Positions 45,652-55,645 of a stretch of DNA of 64,000 nt are shown one piece after another. The notes under the pieces were generated by a model. The model did no database searches. It was not told the DNA's origin and saw only the letters and a list, made by a program, of their open reading frames with translations. The stretch spans positions 291,484 to 355,483 of the forward strand of contig NZ_AUCW01000004.1 in the NCBI RefSeq assembly GCF_000429965.1, read 5' to 3'. The stretch's first letter is position 1, and every line of letters starts with the position of its first letter. This DNA comes from Desulfogranum mediterraneum DSM 13871 (lineage in GTDB: Bacteria; Desulfobacterota; Desulfobulbia; Desulfobulbales; Desulfobulbaceae). The position numbers were made by a program, and so were the translations under genes.

Positions 45652-46380
45652 ATGAACCGCAGCAGCGAGGCACTGCCCCTCTATATACAGATCGCCGAAG
45701 GACTGAGCGAACAGATCGAATCCGGCGAACTGGCCCCCGGGACCCGCCTCCCTGCGGAGCGCCAGCTCAGTGCATCTCTGGGCGTGACCCGAATGACCCT
45801 GCGCCAGGCCCTGCAGATCCTCACCGCCGAAGGGCTGGTGGAGCGACGCCAGGGCTCGGGAAACTATATCGCCCAGGCCAAGATCGAACGGACCACCAGC
45901 CGCTTGAACCCCTTTACCGCAGGCATGGAGAAGAACGGCCTGAACCCTGGAGCAGAGGTGGTACTCAGCGAGCAACGGCCGGCCACGAGTTCCCTGGCCG
46001 CCAGGCTACGGCTGCCGGTCTCCTCGGAACTCTACTACTGCCATCGGCTTCGCCTGCTCAACCACCAGCCCAGCATGCTGGAGAAATTTTACCTGCCCAC
46101 AGCCTTTTTTCCGGGATTCGAGCAGCTTGAGCTCACCGACACCTCGGTCTATGCCCAGCTGGAGGCCCACTACGATGTCCGGATTCAGCGGGCGGAACAG
46201 TCCATCGAGGCGGTTGCCGCCTCTGCATATGAGGCAGGGCTGTTGCAGATCCCGACCGGGACACCGCTGCTCCTGGAACGACGGGTATCCTTTGACCAGG
46301 ACGACCGAGCGGTGGAGTATGCCAAGGACCTCTACCGTGGCGACCGCTTCAGGTTCCTCCTCAGCACCAGCAGCGACTGA
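45652..46380 (+). CDS. GntR-family (HutC subfamily, UTRA) transcriptional regulator
   Basis: 242 residues. N-terminal GntR winged helix (PLYIQIAEGLSEQIESGELAPGTRLPAERQLSASLGVTRMTLRQAL) and a UTRA ligand domain (ending AVEYAKDLYRGDRFRF). A HutC-type palindrome lies downstream, before phnX, so a phosphonate-responsive repressor or activator is inferred. Little is seen of a ribosome site; the ATG at 45652 fits the family start. Confidence 0.9.
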   Translation: MNRSSEALPLYIQIAEGLSEQIESGELAPGTRLPAERQLSASLGVTRMTLRQALQILTAEGLVERRQGSGNYIAQAKIERTTSRLNPFTAGMEKNGLNPGAEVVLSEQRPATSSLAARLRLPVSSELYYCHRLRLLNHQPSMLEKFYLPTAFFPGFEQLELTDTSVYAQLEAHYDVRIQRAEQSIEAVAASAYEAGLLQIPTGTPLLLERRVSFDQDDRAVEYAKDLYRGDRFRFLLSTSSD

Positions 46381-46480
46381 GTCCCAGCCGCCCGGATTGC
46401 CCCCGACACACCGCCCCCCCCTGCTGCCCGCAATTTCCTTTGACATCAGCAACTCCAATGGGTACCCTGCCACCACCTTA

Positions 46481-46498
46481 AATTGGTATAGACCAATT
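46481..46498. promoter_or_regulatory. HutC-type GntR operator upstream of phnX
   Basis: AATTGGTATAGACCAATT is a perfect palindrome containing the TGGTNTANACCA core bound by HutC-subfamily GntR proteins. It lies about 185 bases before the phnX start and 100 bases after the gntR stop, so it probably controls phnX. Confidence 0.65.
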
Positions 46499-46682
46499 AA
46501 ACCCTGACCCCAGACAGCGAGCCCCATCAGCAGCTGAGTTATCCGGAAAAGGGAAGCGGCAGGGGCCCCGCAGCAACACAGCTGTCGGCTGCGGATCTCC
46601 CATCACTATCAACAAGCGAACAGATGCCATCAGGCTCTGCAACCATCGGAGCGACGAGATATCGAGAGAGGAGTAAAAGACC

Positions 46683-47513
46683 ATGGACTACAACTACACC
46701 AGAAGCTATCACGGCAGGGTTCAGCTGGTGGTCTTTGACTGGGCCGGCACCACGGTGGATTTCGGCTGCCAGGCACCCATTGTCGCCTTTGCCGAGGGCT
46801 TTCGCCAAAAAGGGATCGAGATCAGCATGGCCCAGGCCCGCGAACCCATGGGCAGGGAAAAACGGGCCCATATCCGGGCCATCACCGAGATGGACGAGGT
46901 GGCCCGCGCCTGGGAGGCGCAGTATGGGCGCCCGGTGAGCGGAGAGGACATCGATGAAATGTTTGACGACTTTGTCCCCCTGCTGCTGCGCATCCTGCCT
47001 GACCACTCCCAGCTGATCCCGGGGGTCAGCGAGGCCATCGCCAGCCTGCGCGAGCAGGGAATTCGGATAGGGGCCTCCACCGGCTACTTCAGGGAGGCTG
47101 CCGATACCGTGGCAGCGGCTGCCGCCGTCCAGGGCTACAGACCCGATGTTGCCATCTCCTCAAGCGAGGTCGCGGTGGGCAGACCTGCGCCCTGGTTGAT
47201 CTACCGGATCATGGAGGAGCTCAACATCCATCCGGCCGCAGCGGTGGTCAATGTGGGGGACACGGTGGTGGACGTGGAGTCCGGGCTCAATGCCGGTGTC
47301 TGGAGCATCGGGGTGGCGGCCACCGGCAACGAGACCGGGCTCTCGGCCGAGGAGTTTGCCCGTACCCCTACAGCGGAACGGCAGGCCCTGGTGGCCGCTG
47401 CCAGAGAAAAACTGCTCCGGGCCGGGGCCCACCAGGTGATCGACACCATGGAGGAGCTCCCCGGGGTGATCGAGTGTATCAACGGGCAGCTTGGCCGGGG
47501 CTGCAGCCCTTAA
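46683..47513 (+). CDS. phnX: Phosphonoacetaldehyde hydrolase (phosphonatase)
   Basis: 276 residues, HAD superfamily. Asp19 in FDWAGTTVD is the nucleophile and Lys60 in MGREKRAHI is the Schiff-base lysine that defines phosphonatase. Cap domain about 22-100, then STGYF and GDTVVDVESG for the rest of the HAD core. It splits phosphonoacetaldehyde to acetaldehyde and phosphate. AGGAG precedes the ATG. PhnW, the usual source of the substrate, is not in the window. Convergent with the lactonase-like gene. Confidence 0.93.
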   Translation: MDYNYTRSYHGRVQLVVFDWAGTTVDFGCQAPIVAFAEGFRQKGIEISMAQAREPMGREKRAHIRAITEMDEVARAWEAQYGRPVSGEDIDEMFDDFVPLLLRILPDHSQLIPGVSEAIASLREQGIRIGASTGYFREAADTVAAAAAVQGYRPDVAISSSEVAVGRPAPWLIYRIMEELNIHPAAAVVNVGDTVVDVESGLNAGVWSIGVAATGNETGLSAEEFARTPTAERQALVAAAREKLLRAGAHQVIDTMEELPGVIECINGQLGRGCSP

Positions 47514-47652
47514 AACCGTCGCAGCAGAGGCCCCCCTGCATTGACTCGGAGTTCTTTGGATTCCCGGCTGATGCCGGGGGAGCGGATCAGCCTGTAGCCA
47601 TCTCCCTGCTGCCAGATCCAGGATCCCCAAAATTCAACGGACCTGGCACCAC

Positions 47653-48399
47653 TCAGGGAATGCTATCCAGGGCAGCAAAGGCCGGTTCATGGAGGGGCAG
47701 GAGGATATCGGCCATCTCCCTGATCTTGAGCATGATATCATAGGCCTCAGAGGCATTGACCAGGGTGCCGGGGGGAATCACCTCCATCTCCATGGCCCGG
47801 ATCTCCCTGGGCGGCTCAAAGTTCTCCCGGATCACGCAGAAACCGGTGATCACCGCCCTCCCCCGGGCCGTGTCGATGGCCACACTCATGCCGCCGTCGG
47901 TATGCACCGGGGTATGGAGACAGCGAATCCCGGGCACCACCTGGGTATCGCCGCTCATGACCCGGAGCTGCCCCCGCTCCTCCACCTCCAGGATGTAGTC
48001 CTCCAGGTAGCGGAAATCCAGGGGATGGGGGTCGTGGATGCGGTTGAGCTCCTTTTCGTGGACATAGATCCTGGCCCTGCTGCACTTGTAGTCATTTTCA
48101 CAGTGATCGTTGTGCAGATGGGTGTGGATGACGATATCGATATCCTCCGGGCTGAGACCGAACCTGGCCAGGCCCTGTTCCAGGGTGTAGATCCTACCGC
48201 CGATGGCCTGCTCCCTGGCCTCGGACTGGATCGGGCTGATCTCGCCGGTATCCACCAGGATATGCTCATCCCCGCCCTTGATGTACCAGGCATAGATGGG
48301 GATCGTATAACGCACTCCCTGACCATGCTGGTAGGTCATCATGGACTTGTCAAAGACCTTGCTCCCCACCACCATGGGATGAATGGTGTAGTTGCTCAT
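47653..48399 (-). CDS. MBL-fold hydrolase, N-acyl-homoserine lactonase-like
   Basis: 248 residues. HTHLHNDHCEN gives the HxHxDH di-zinc motif near residue 105. PIYAWYIKGGDEHILVDTGEI and PVHTDGGMSVAID match AHL-lactonase/AttM-like families. It may open a lactone or cyclic ester; quorum quenching is only one option. The ATG at 48399 overlaps by four bases the stop of an upstream Gly-rich frame, which is not itself convincing. Placed convergently to phnX. Confidence 0.8.
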   Translation of the reverse strand: MSNYTIHPMVVGSKVFDKSMMTYQHGQGVRYTIPIYAWYIKGGDEHILVDTGEISPIQSEAREQAIGGRIYTLEQGLARFGLSPEDIDIVIHTHLHNDHCENDYKCSRARIYVHEKELNRIHDPHPLDFRYLEDYILEVEERGQLRVMSGDTQVVPGIRCLHTPVHTDGGMSVAIDTARGRAVITGFCVIRENFEPPREIRAMEMEVIPPGTLVNASEAYDIMLKIREMADILLPLHEPAFAALDSIP

Positions 48400-48510
48400 A
48401 GCTGAGACCCTGCCTCCTCTTGGTTGGTTTGCAGAGGGACATCCCGCGGCCTACGACCAGCGCCAATCAGGGGAAATCCCACCTCTTTAACGACCCGGGT
48501 TAAGGAAGGG

Positions 48511-48714
48511 TCATCTCCGGCGACCGCCAAAGCCACCACCGCCCCGGCCCTTACCGCCGCCGCTACCGTCCCGGCGTCCCTGTCCGCCGCCCCGGCCCAG
48601 CCCCCTGCCGCCTCCGCCATTACAGGCGGGATTTCCCGGTTGCTGCTGCCGTCCCCCTGCCTGCTCATTTTCAGGGTTTCCCTGTTCCGGTACCCGAGCT
48701 TGTTCCTTTTCCAT
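48511..48714 (-). CDS. Small Gly/Arg-rich protein, unknown
   Basis: 67 residues: an acidic/Gln-rich N-terminus (MEKEQARVPEQGNPENEQ) followed by a low-complexity Gly-Arg tail. AGGAGG lies eight bases before the ATG at 48714, a very strong ribosome site, which is the main support. Similar tails occur in small proteins near Fe-Mo cofactor genes, but no family was recognised. About 110 bases upstream of the lactonase start. The low-complexity tail makes a false frame possible. Confidence 0.4.
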   Translation of the reverse strand: MEKEQARVPEQGNPENEQAGGRQQQPGNPACNGGGGRGLGRGGGQGRRDGSGGGKGRGGGGFGGRRR

Positions 48715-49666
48715 AGCCAAACCTCCTAGACCTTGAGTTGTTATCGTTGTCCACAAAATAGGAGGAGGCAGCCCCTATGGCAGCCGGACCATTTCAGCCC
48801 CTAAGCCACGATGCTGCAGCCCTCACCAGTTAATTTTGTGCATATACACAGCTGTACCCCCAAAGGAATCAATTGGCAAAGACTATTATCAGAAAAAAAG
48901 CAGGAGCCACCGCACAGCAGTCATGCCCCCAAGGCCCAACAACGATCACTCCCGCAGCCAAGAGAAAACCAGGGGCTTGCCCACAGCCAGCCCCACAGAG
49001 ACAAGCCACTGATTCATCATTTAAAACAGAGGACAGCCGGTACCATTCCCAGCTGAACCCATCATCTGGCGCAGGCAGCAGATTATCCAAGGAGCCCAAT
49101 CGCCGGAGGCCCATCGGGAAACCAGGTTGTTGAACAGCAGAGAAGAAGGGTAAAGGCTGAAACAAAGCTCGCCTTTCCCTCGCTCTTCCCTCGACTTCCC
49201 CTCGACTATCATGCCTTGCCCCCGGGATTCATGCATGAAAAGCGAAGCAGCGATGAGCCCAGGTTTCCTTTTCTCTGCTCCGGGATTAGTGCTATAAGGG
49301 TAGTATCTTCTCGGGTAGGTAAGGGAACCTTGAATATCTCCAGCTCCCCCCAATACCATCTTTCAGAAAACAGAATATCCGCCCACCAAACTCAACAAGG
49401 TTGCCCAGCGAGGGGCTGGATAACAGCGTAAACCCGGGAAGGATCCCCCATAAATGACAACCGTTCCCACTGAAACAAAAAAAGAGTTAAAAAAACAAGG
49501 GCTGAAAGGATAAAGGGCAAGGCCATCTGCACCAGGGAAGAGCACAACGATTCCCATGAAGGGCATCGACAGAGGCCCCAGCGGCCCGGCTGCCCGAGCC
49601 CGTGATGAAGAAACCCAGGCACCTTCCAAGCACCCTAGCAGACGAAACTCTCCGGAGGCAGACGAC
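48715..49666. other. 952-base non-coding stretch, no gene seen
   Basis: AT-richer than its neighbours, with oligo-A and oligo-T runs (e.g. 48892 and 49480). Open frames on both strands lack protein character. TAAGGGAACCTTGAATAT near 49315 resembles the left edge of repeat R copy 2, but no full copy follows. Confidence 0.5.
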
Positions 49667-51010
49667 ATGAAAAAGAAAATCCTTATTCTTCTCACCGCCG
49701 TAACACTGAGCCTTGGCTGGATCTTTCCAGGCCAGCAGGCGGCAGCTGCTGCACCAGCGGAAACATCGGCACCCTACCTGGTCGGCCCGTGGCTGCCCAC
49801 GGATCAGGCCTTCTTTGATCAGTGGCTGAGCAAGGTGGTCCAGGGAACCGCCACCCCTGACGCCCCCCTCTTGCCTGTTATTCAGGAATTCAAGGAACTC
49901 ATCGAAGAAGACCCGGAGCTCTACATGCTGTTTAACCAGATGTTTGCCCAAGTGGTAGCCCCCCCCTCCTCCAGCCATGACCCCAGCGGCAGGCCCCAGA
50001 TCCGCGACTACCGGCAGATGCTCCAGGTCATGAACCGCCTGTTGACCATGGCGCCTGCCTTCAACCAGACCGGCCTGGTCGGCTTTCCCATCAATGCCAT
50101 CCTGGACCGCCCCATGGCCACCCCTGCCGGAACCACCGTCTTTTTGAACGACAAGGTGAACCGCCAACTGAAAAAGATCCTGAACCAGTGGGCCGTCTTT
50201 CTGGGCTCCGCAGAGTCCCGCTATGTCTTAAACGACCATCCCGAAAACGGCTGGTTCGGGCGCGATGCCAAGGCGGCGATGCCTGGCTTTGAGGAGGACT
50301 TTATCTGCGATCCCGCTGCCCCCTTTCACGGCTTTTCCTCCTGGGACGACTTCTTCACCAGGCAGTTCCGGCCGGGTCGGCGGCCGCTGGCCGGCCCTGA
50401 AGATGATGCGGTCATCGCCAATGCCTGTGAATCCGCCCCCTACAGGATCCGGAGCGGGGTGAAGCTTAGGGACCGGTTCTGGATCAAGGCGCAGCCCTAT
50501 TCATTGCAACACATGCTCGCTCAAGATCCGCTGGCCGAACAGTTTGCCGGAGGCACGGTCTACCAGGCCTTCCTCAGTGCCCTCAGTTACCACCGCTGGC
50601 ACAGCCCTGTGAGCGGACGGATCGTCAAGACCCGCCTGATTGACGGCTCCTACTATGCCGAGGCCCTGTCCGAAGGCTATGACCCGGCAGGCCCCAACAA
50701 CTCCCAGGGCTATATTACCCAGGTGGCCTCCAGGGGTCTGATCTTCATCCAGGCCGACAATCCGGAGATCGGCTTGATGGCGGTGATGTTTGTGGGCATG
50801 GCCGAGGTCTCCTCCAACGAGATCACCGTCTTTGCGGGGCAGCATGTGCGCAAGGGAGACCCGCTGGGCACCTTCCACTTTGGCGGCTCCACCCATACCC
50901 TGATCTTCCGACCAGGGGTGAAGCTGCAGTTCGACCTCCACGGCCAGGTCCCGGGGCTGCACTCCAAGAACATCCCGGTCCGGGCACGCATCGCCACAGT
51001 GACCAACTAA
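49667..51010 (+). CDS. Exported phosphatidylserine-decarboxylase-like protein (PSDC/PsiD type)
   Basis: 447 residues. Signal peptide MKKKILILLTAVTLSLGWIFPGQQAAAAA. The N-terminal associated domain (about 45-190; IQEFKELIEEDPELYMLF, NRLLTMAPAF) is that seen before PSD domains in PsiD-like proteins. The catalytic domain has SYHRWHSPVSGRI and the GGST processing site in FHFGGSTHTLIF, where autocleavage makes the pyruvoyl group. The substrate is unclear: phosphatidylserine or an amino acid. Classical Psd is a cytoplasmic-facing membrane protein, so a periplasmic home is unusual. Start supported by GGAGG. Confidence 0.8.
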   Translation: MKKKILILLTAVTLSLGWIFPGQQAAAAAPAETSAPYLVGPWLPTDQAFFDQWLSKVVQGTATPDAPLLPVIQEFKELIEEDPELYMLFNQMFAQVVAPPSSSHDPSGRPQIRDYRQMLQVMNRLLTMAPAFNQTGLVGFPINAILDRPMATPAGTTVFLNDKVNRQLKKILNQWAVFLGSAESRYVLNDHPENGWFGRDAKAAMPGFEEDFICDPAAPFHGFSSWDDFFTRQFRPGRRPLAGPEDDAVIANACESAPYRIRSGVKLRDRFWIKAQPYSLQHMLAQDPLAEQFAGGTVYQAFLSALSYHRWHSPVSGRIVKTRLIDGSYYAEALSEGYDPAGPNNSQGYITQVASRGLIFIQADNPEIGLMAVMFVGMAEVSSNEITVFAGQHVRKGDPLGTFHFGGSTHTLIFRPGVKLQFDLHGQVPGLHSKNIPVRARIATVTN

Positions 51011-51018
51011 GCCGCCGC

Positions 51019-51050
51019 TCACCGGAGTTCTTTAAGAAGAGTTCCGGTGA
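51019..51050 (+). terminator. Stem-loop 3' of the PSD-like gene
   Basis: TCACCGGA-GT-TCTT pairs with AAGA-GT-TCCGGTGA around TAAG, two internal mismatches, beginning 8 bases after the stop. No T-run; terminator-like. Confidence 0.5.
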
Positions 51051-51201
51051 CCATTCTGCTGGTTGCCCCCAGACAGTGTAACCTCTTTTGCAGCTTCCTC
51101 TACGCCGCCCTGGCCCCATGACCACGGGGAGGCGAGTGTCTCTCCTTTGAGCCTGAGGAGTTGCCGCTTTTAAGTGGCAAGGATAAACAGGAAAGATCAT
51201 C

Positions 51202-52236
51202 ATGAACTTTGAGATTTGCGGATTTTGGCGGAGGATCGGAGCTTTTTCCATCGATGGCCTCATCTTAGGTGCAGGCGGCGTCTTGCTCGGGCTCTTTCTA
51301 ACCGAGCAACTGGCCGCTCTCGGGGCCTGGGGCAGGGGCTTTGGCTTTATCCTGGCGGGTCTCTATTTCGGCCTGGGCAACAGCCACCTGACCAATGGCC
51401 AGACTCTTGGTAAACGATTGCTTGGGATCAAGGTCCTCGCTCGCCATGCCCACTCCCTTTCGATCCCCCAAAGCCTGCTTCGCTATCTGATCATTGGAAT
51501 CCCGTATTTTCTTAACGGGGCACGGCTAAGCGGCAATGCGCTCCACAGCGGCTGGATCTACCTCCTCTCCCTGTCTGTTTTTGGCCTCGGCTTTTCCATC
51601 GTCTATCTCCTGATCTTTAACCGTCGTACCCGCCAATCCCTACATGACCTGCTTGTCGGCAGCTATGTTGTGAAAAAAGAGGGGCACAGCGATACCCCTG
51701 CCAAGACCGTCTGGCCCGTCCACTATGCTATCTGCGGAATCTTGGTCATCGCTTCGCTGGCACTCCCTTATCTCACCGCCAGATTAGCTCAACGGGATCA
51801 GTTCGCCCAACTCCTTGAAGTACAAGCCCGGGCAGAGACCCTTGCTCCGGTGACACACGCCTCTATCAGTAACGGACAAACCACCTTTACCCCCTTCAGT
51901 GGCACTCCAGCAACCACCACCTATATAAGCTGCCAGGTTTACCTGGACAAGAATACGACCGACAATGAACCACTTGCAGCAGAGATAGCAGATATTATTC
52001 TCTCAAGCCATGGGGAGGCGGAGCTCAAAGACCTGATCCGGATCACCTTGACCTATGGCTACGATATCGGCATCGCCTCCTTCTGGCAGAGCAAGCAGTA
52101 CGCCTTCAGCACCGAGGAATGGCGAGTCAGAGCCAAACAGGCCACTGCCCCTCAATCGAGTTCCACCGAGCCGCCTGCCCCCCATGCTCTCCTGGGGCCG
52201 GGAAAAAGGAGAACAACACCTTGCCCCTTTAGCTGA
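51202..52236 (+). CDS. RDD-family membrane protein with C-terminal extension
   Basis: 344 residues. The RDD domain (about 1-155) starts MNFEICGFWRRIGAFSIDGLILG, with the RxxAxxxD form (RIGAFSIDG) and four membrane helices. A fifth helix at about 170-190 leads to an outside domain of about 100 residues and a Pro-rich end. RDD proteins often act in ion or small-molecule traffic. GGAAAG precedes the start. No function is clear for the extension. Confidence 0.8.
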   Translation: MNFEICGFWRRIGAFSIDGLILGAGGVLLGLFLTEQLAALGAWGRGFGFILAGLYFGLGNSHLTNGQTLGKRLLGIKVLARHAHSLSIPQSLLRYLIIGIPYFLNGARLSGNALHSGWIYLLSLSVFGLGFSIVYLLIFNRRTRQSLHDLLVGSYVVKKEGHSDTPAKTVWPVHYAICGILVIASLALPYLTARLAQRDQFAQLLEVQARAETLAPVTHASISNGQTTFTPFSGTPATTTYISCQVYLDKNTTDNEPLAAEIADIILSSHGEAELKDLIRITLTYGYDIGIASFWQSKQYAFSTEEWRVRAKQATAPQSSSTEPPAPHALLGPGKRRTTPCPFS

Positions 52237-52350
52237 AGAGTTTTATTTACTGCCTGGTATATTGCATCCCCACCCGCCAGTAAATCCATCCATAGCGCGG
52301 CCGAGCGATCCCCCTTGCTCCCCGGCCGCCGAGCCTGAAGGTGATAGACC

Positions 52351-52929
52351 TTGACAGAAAAAAAGTTTGACCCCAAAAAACTCGAAAAACTCAACAATCC
52401 CCAAAGGCTGGTCGATATTCCTCCGGCTTATGTCCTGGAACGGCTTAACCTGGTACAACCTGAGGTCCTGGTTGAGATCGGCGCAGGGACCGGTTTCTTC
52501 AGTATAGCCTTCCTTCAAGCAACCCAGGCCGCACAGCTCTATGCCTGTGAGATTTCTGAGCCGATGCTCGACTGGATGAGAGAGCAACTGGTCCCCGACC
52601 ACCCCGAGATCATCCCTGTCCTGACCAAGGACGAGGCCATCCCCCTGGCAGACGAAATCGCGGACCTGGTCTTCATGATCTGCCTTCACCATGAACTGGA
52701 CCATTCCGCCCTGACACTGAACGAGGCAAAGCGTTTGCTGCGTCCGGGCGGCAGGCTGTTTGTTGTGGATTGGAAAAAAGAGGAGATGGCCCAGGGACCG
52801 CCGGCCAATATCCGCTGCACTGCCCAAGAGGTGGCTCAACAGCTACAGGAGGCAGGGTTGAGCGAGGTGCACAGCTACTCCGAGCTGGCAAAACATTTTC
52901 TGGTGGTTGCCACCAAAGCGGCAGGCTGA
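52351..52929 (+). CDS. Class I SAM-dependent methyltransferase
   Basis: 192 residues. VLVEIGAGTGFFSIAFLQ is motif I near residue 32, YACEISEPMLDWM motif II region, and IADLVFMICLHHELDH motif IV. The final LAKHFLVVATKA fits the fold. The family often methylates small molecules or arsenic; the substrate is open. The start is a TTG at 52351 after GAAGGTG; no ATG fits. It follows the RDD gene by 114 bases. Confidence 0.85.
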   Translation: MTEKKFDPKKLEKLNNPQRLVDIPPAYVLERLNLVQPEVLVEIGAGTGFFSIAFLQATQAAQLYACEISEPMLDWMREQLVPDHPEIIPVLTKDEAIPLADEIADLVFMICLHHELDHSALTLNEAKRLLRPGGRLFVVDWKKEEMAQGPPANIRCTAQEVAQQLQEAGLSEVHSYSELAKHFLVVATKAAG

Positions 52930-53434
52930 GGGATAGCGGCCCACAGCACCGGAATGAGCCGATCCCGGTCAGGACCAAAAAACAGGGGGGGGGGCATGGA
53001 GCCGACTTCAGACCATTGCCGCATGCTTGCCCCGGTGACTGGGGACAAGGGCAAACAAAGAGCAGGATGAACCGCTCTGACACCAAACTCCAGCAGCCCC
53101 TGCTGCTCATCCGACCGGACCCCCGGATGCGCTTCGACCTGTCGGGCCGGCCTCCCAGATACGCATCGCGCGTGGCGTGGTTTCCCAGTACCTCCGGCTC
53201 TCTCCGAATCTCCCAAAGGCCTGACCAGTCGCTGTCGCCGCTGGTTTCAAGGCTTGATGTGTCCGTTCCGACGAACAAGGCCTTGGCCCATCCCCGCGAC
53301 AAATGATCTCGACCTCCCTGGCTGCTCGATCCAGGAGCCTGGCCTTGGAAGATTCGGAGAGCCCTTTTCTAGGGGACGCGCCCCCTGTCTCCTGTTCCCG
53401 AGCTTCCGGATCAGAAAACAATGGTTCCACCTTC
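52930..53434. other. Non-coding gap between methyltransferase and chemoreceptor genes
   Basis: About 500 bases between convergent genes, GC-rich, with an 8-G run near 52988. The open frames look random. Nothing else seen. Confidence 0.5.
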
Positions 53435-55645
53435 CTATATTTTAAATCGTTGCACCAGAGCCTCTAACTGAGCTGCCAGCACGGCGAGTTCCTCGGCATT
53501 CTGTTGCACATGGTGGCTTCCCTCTTTCACCTGATTTGAGTGCTCGTTGATCCCATCAATATCACGGGTGGTATGAGCAATAACGACTGTGTTCTGGGCC
53601 ACATTATCGTTGACCTCAGCTATCCCCTGGGAAGTCTGGGAAATATTGGCGGCAATTTCACCGGAGGCGGCCGACTGTTCCTCCACCGCAGTAGCTATGC
53701 CGTTGATGACATTATTGATATCAACAATCACAGCAGATATTTTTTCTATATCTTCAACCGTGCTTGCGGTGGTGTCCTGCATATCACTGATCTGATCTTT
53801 GATGTCAATGGTGGCAGCCGCCGTTTGCCGAGCAAGTTCCTTGATTTCATTGGCGACCACTGCAAAGCCCTTACCCGCCTCACCGGCTCGCGCCGCCTCT
53901 ATGGTGGCGTTCAAGGCCAGCAGATTGGTCTGTTCTGATATCTCGGTAATCGTCTCTGTCACCCGGCCTATCTTAGTCGCAGATTCTCCCAGATTCGCCA
54001 TCTTGACCGCGGTTGACTGGGACTGCTGGACCGCACTGTCGGCGATCACCCGCGCCTGCTCGGTGCTCTCGGCAATGTCATTGACGGTCGCTGTCATCTC
54101 CTCGGTGGAGGAGGCGATCATGTTAACATTGCTGGTTGACTCCTCCATGGCCGCGGATATTGACTGAAAGCTGCTGTTCATCTCCCCTGAGGCCGCGGCA
54201 ACCGTGGATGACTTACCAAAGGTATCCTGGGCCACCGAGGACAACTGGCTCGAGACCGCAGTCAAATCAGTGGAGGCGGAGCTCAGGGATTGGGTGCTCT
54301 CTACCATGCCCTTCAGCATTTCACGGATATTGTTCACCATGGTGTGATAGGAACGCGCCAAATCGCCCATTTCATCGCCCCGCTGGCGGAAATCCTCGGG
54401 AATGTCCTTGGAAAAATCCCCCTGGGTCAGGAGTTCGGTAAAGCCGATACAGTCTTTGATCGGCCGAATGAGCCCCCGGGAGAGGACCAGCCATGACAGG
54501 GTCACGCCAATCAACGACGCTCCCAGCACAGAGAGCATGATCATTCGACTGCGACTGTTGGCAAGCTGGATCACGCGGACAGGTTGAAAGATCTCATCAT
54601 CCCAGGTACCGGCACAGACAATCCATTGCCAAGGCGCAAAATAGCCGACAGCAACCGTCTTCTGACGGAGCTGAGAGTCACCTGGATTCTGCCAAGGATA
54701 CTGCACCTCGGCAAACTCGCCTGGCTCCAGAGCCATGGCTCGTTTGACGAGATCCTGGATAAAGAGGGTGCCGGCACCATCCCTGGCATCCCAGATGTCT
54801 TCGCCGTCCCGCTGCCCCTTACGGGAGATAATATACTGCCCCTTGGGATTAAGAACATAGACATACCCGGTCTGGCCCACCTTGGTATTCAGGATCTCCC
54901 GTCGGAGACTTGTAACGCTTTCCTCGGGTATACCCGCATAGAGGACACCTATGATCTTTCCAGCTGTATCATGGATCGGTTCATAGGCCGTGACATACCA
55001 CCTGTTGACCACAAAGGCCCGCCCCAGGTAGCGTTCCCCGGCGAGAACCTTCTGCAGCACCCTGTTGGAGCTGCCGTCACCATTCTTGACCGGAATGTAG
55101 GTACCGATAGCCCGCTTCTTGTCCAATGTTTCCACGTTGGTGGCAACGCGGAGCATGTCGCCCTGTTCATTCATCCGTTGAAATATGGTGCAGGTGCCGC
55201 CAACCAGTTCTCGAACCTTATCCACCACAGGGGAGGGCAGCGATATCTCGGCATTCTGGCCCATCCAGATGTCACCTACCATCATTTTTGGCAAACGCTC
55301 TGTGGTCCGGGCCCGGGTGAACTGGTTGATCGCCTGCCAGGCCACCGTCTCTTCACCCAATCGTACCGTCCCGGTCTGCTCCAGCACTTCCCGCGCCACA
55401 TTTAAATCAGAGCCCACCTTTTCATTCAGCACTTCCTGTTGACTGGCAAGCATGGCAATAATGCCCTTGACGATGCTTTCCTGCTGGTCTTTAGCAAGTT
55501 GCAGGGTTTCAGCCTCAGAGATTTGTACCACCTGATTGCCCTGCCATAAGGCAAGGCCAGTAAGCATCAGGGCAGCCAGCATAGTTGTAGCTACCCCTGT
55601 AAGGATCAATTGCTTGCCAATCGTCATTTTTTTTAGACTGATCAT
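53435..55645 (-). CDS. Methyl-accepting chemotaxis protein with Cache sensor
   Basis: 736 residues. First membrane helix at about 14-34, a periplasmic Cache-type domain to about 345 ([24 protein letters not shown] near 285 is Cache-like), second helix at about 375-395, a HAMP domain, then the long signalling domain with the conserved hairpin tip [35 protein letters not shown]. It senses a small ligand in the periplasm and signals to CheA. A lone receptor; no che genes in the window. Confidence 0.92.
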   Translation of the reverse strand: MISLKKMTIGKQLILTGVATTMLAALMLTGLALWQGNQVVQISEAETLQLAKDQQESIVKGIIAMLASQQEVLNEKVGSDLNVAREVLEQTGTVRLGEETVAWQAINQFTRARTTERLPKMMVGDIWMGQNAEISLPSPVVDKVRELVGGTCTIFQRMNEQGDMLRVATNVETLDKKRAIGTYIPVKNGDGSSNRVLQKVLAGERYLGRAFVVNRWYVTAYEPIHDTAGKIIGVLYAGIPEESVTSLRREILNTKVGQTGYVYVLNPKGQYIISRKGQRDGEDIWDARDGAGTLFIQDLVKRAMALEPGEFAEVQYPWQNPGDSQLRQKTVAVGYFAPWQWIVCAGTWDDEIFQPVRVIQLANSRSRMIMLSVLGASLIGVTLSWLVLSRGLIRPIKDCIGFTELLTQGDFSKDIPEDFRQRGDEMGDLARSYHTMVNNIREMLKGMVESTQSLSSASTDLTAVSSQLSSVAQDTFGKSSTVAAASGEMNSSFQSISAAMEESTSNVNMIASSTEEMTATVNDIAESTEQARVIADSAVQQSQSTAVKMANLGESATKIGRVTETITEISEQTNLLALNATIEAARAGEAGKGFAVVANEIKELARQTAAATIDIKDQISDMQDTTASTVEDIEKISAVIVDINNVINGIATAVEEQSAASGEIAANISQTSQGIAEVNDNVAQNTVVIAHTTRDIDGINEHSNQVKEGSHHVQQNAEELAVLAAQLEALVQRFKI

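Noticed and set aside
48396..48668. 90-codon frame ending four bases into the lactonase start
   Set aside because: Overlaps the Gly-rich frame that has a strong SD; its own start lacks one and the sequence is Ala/Gly low complexity.
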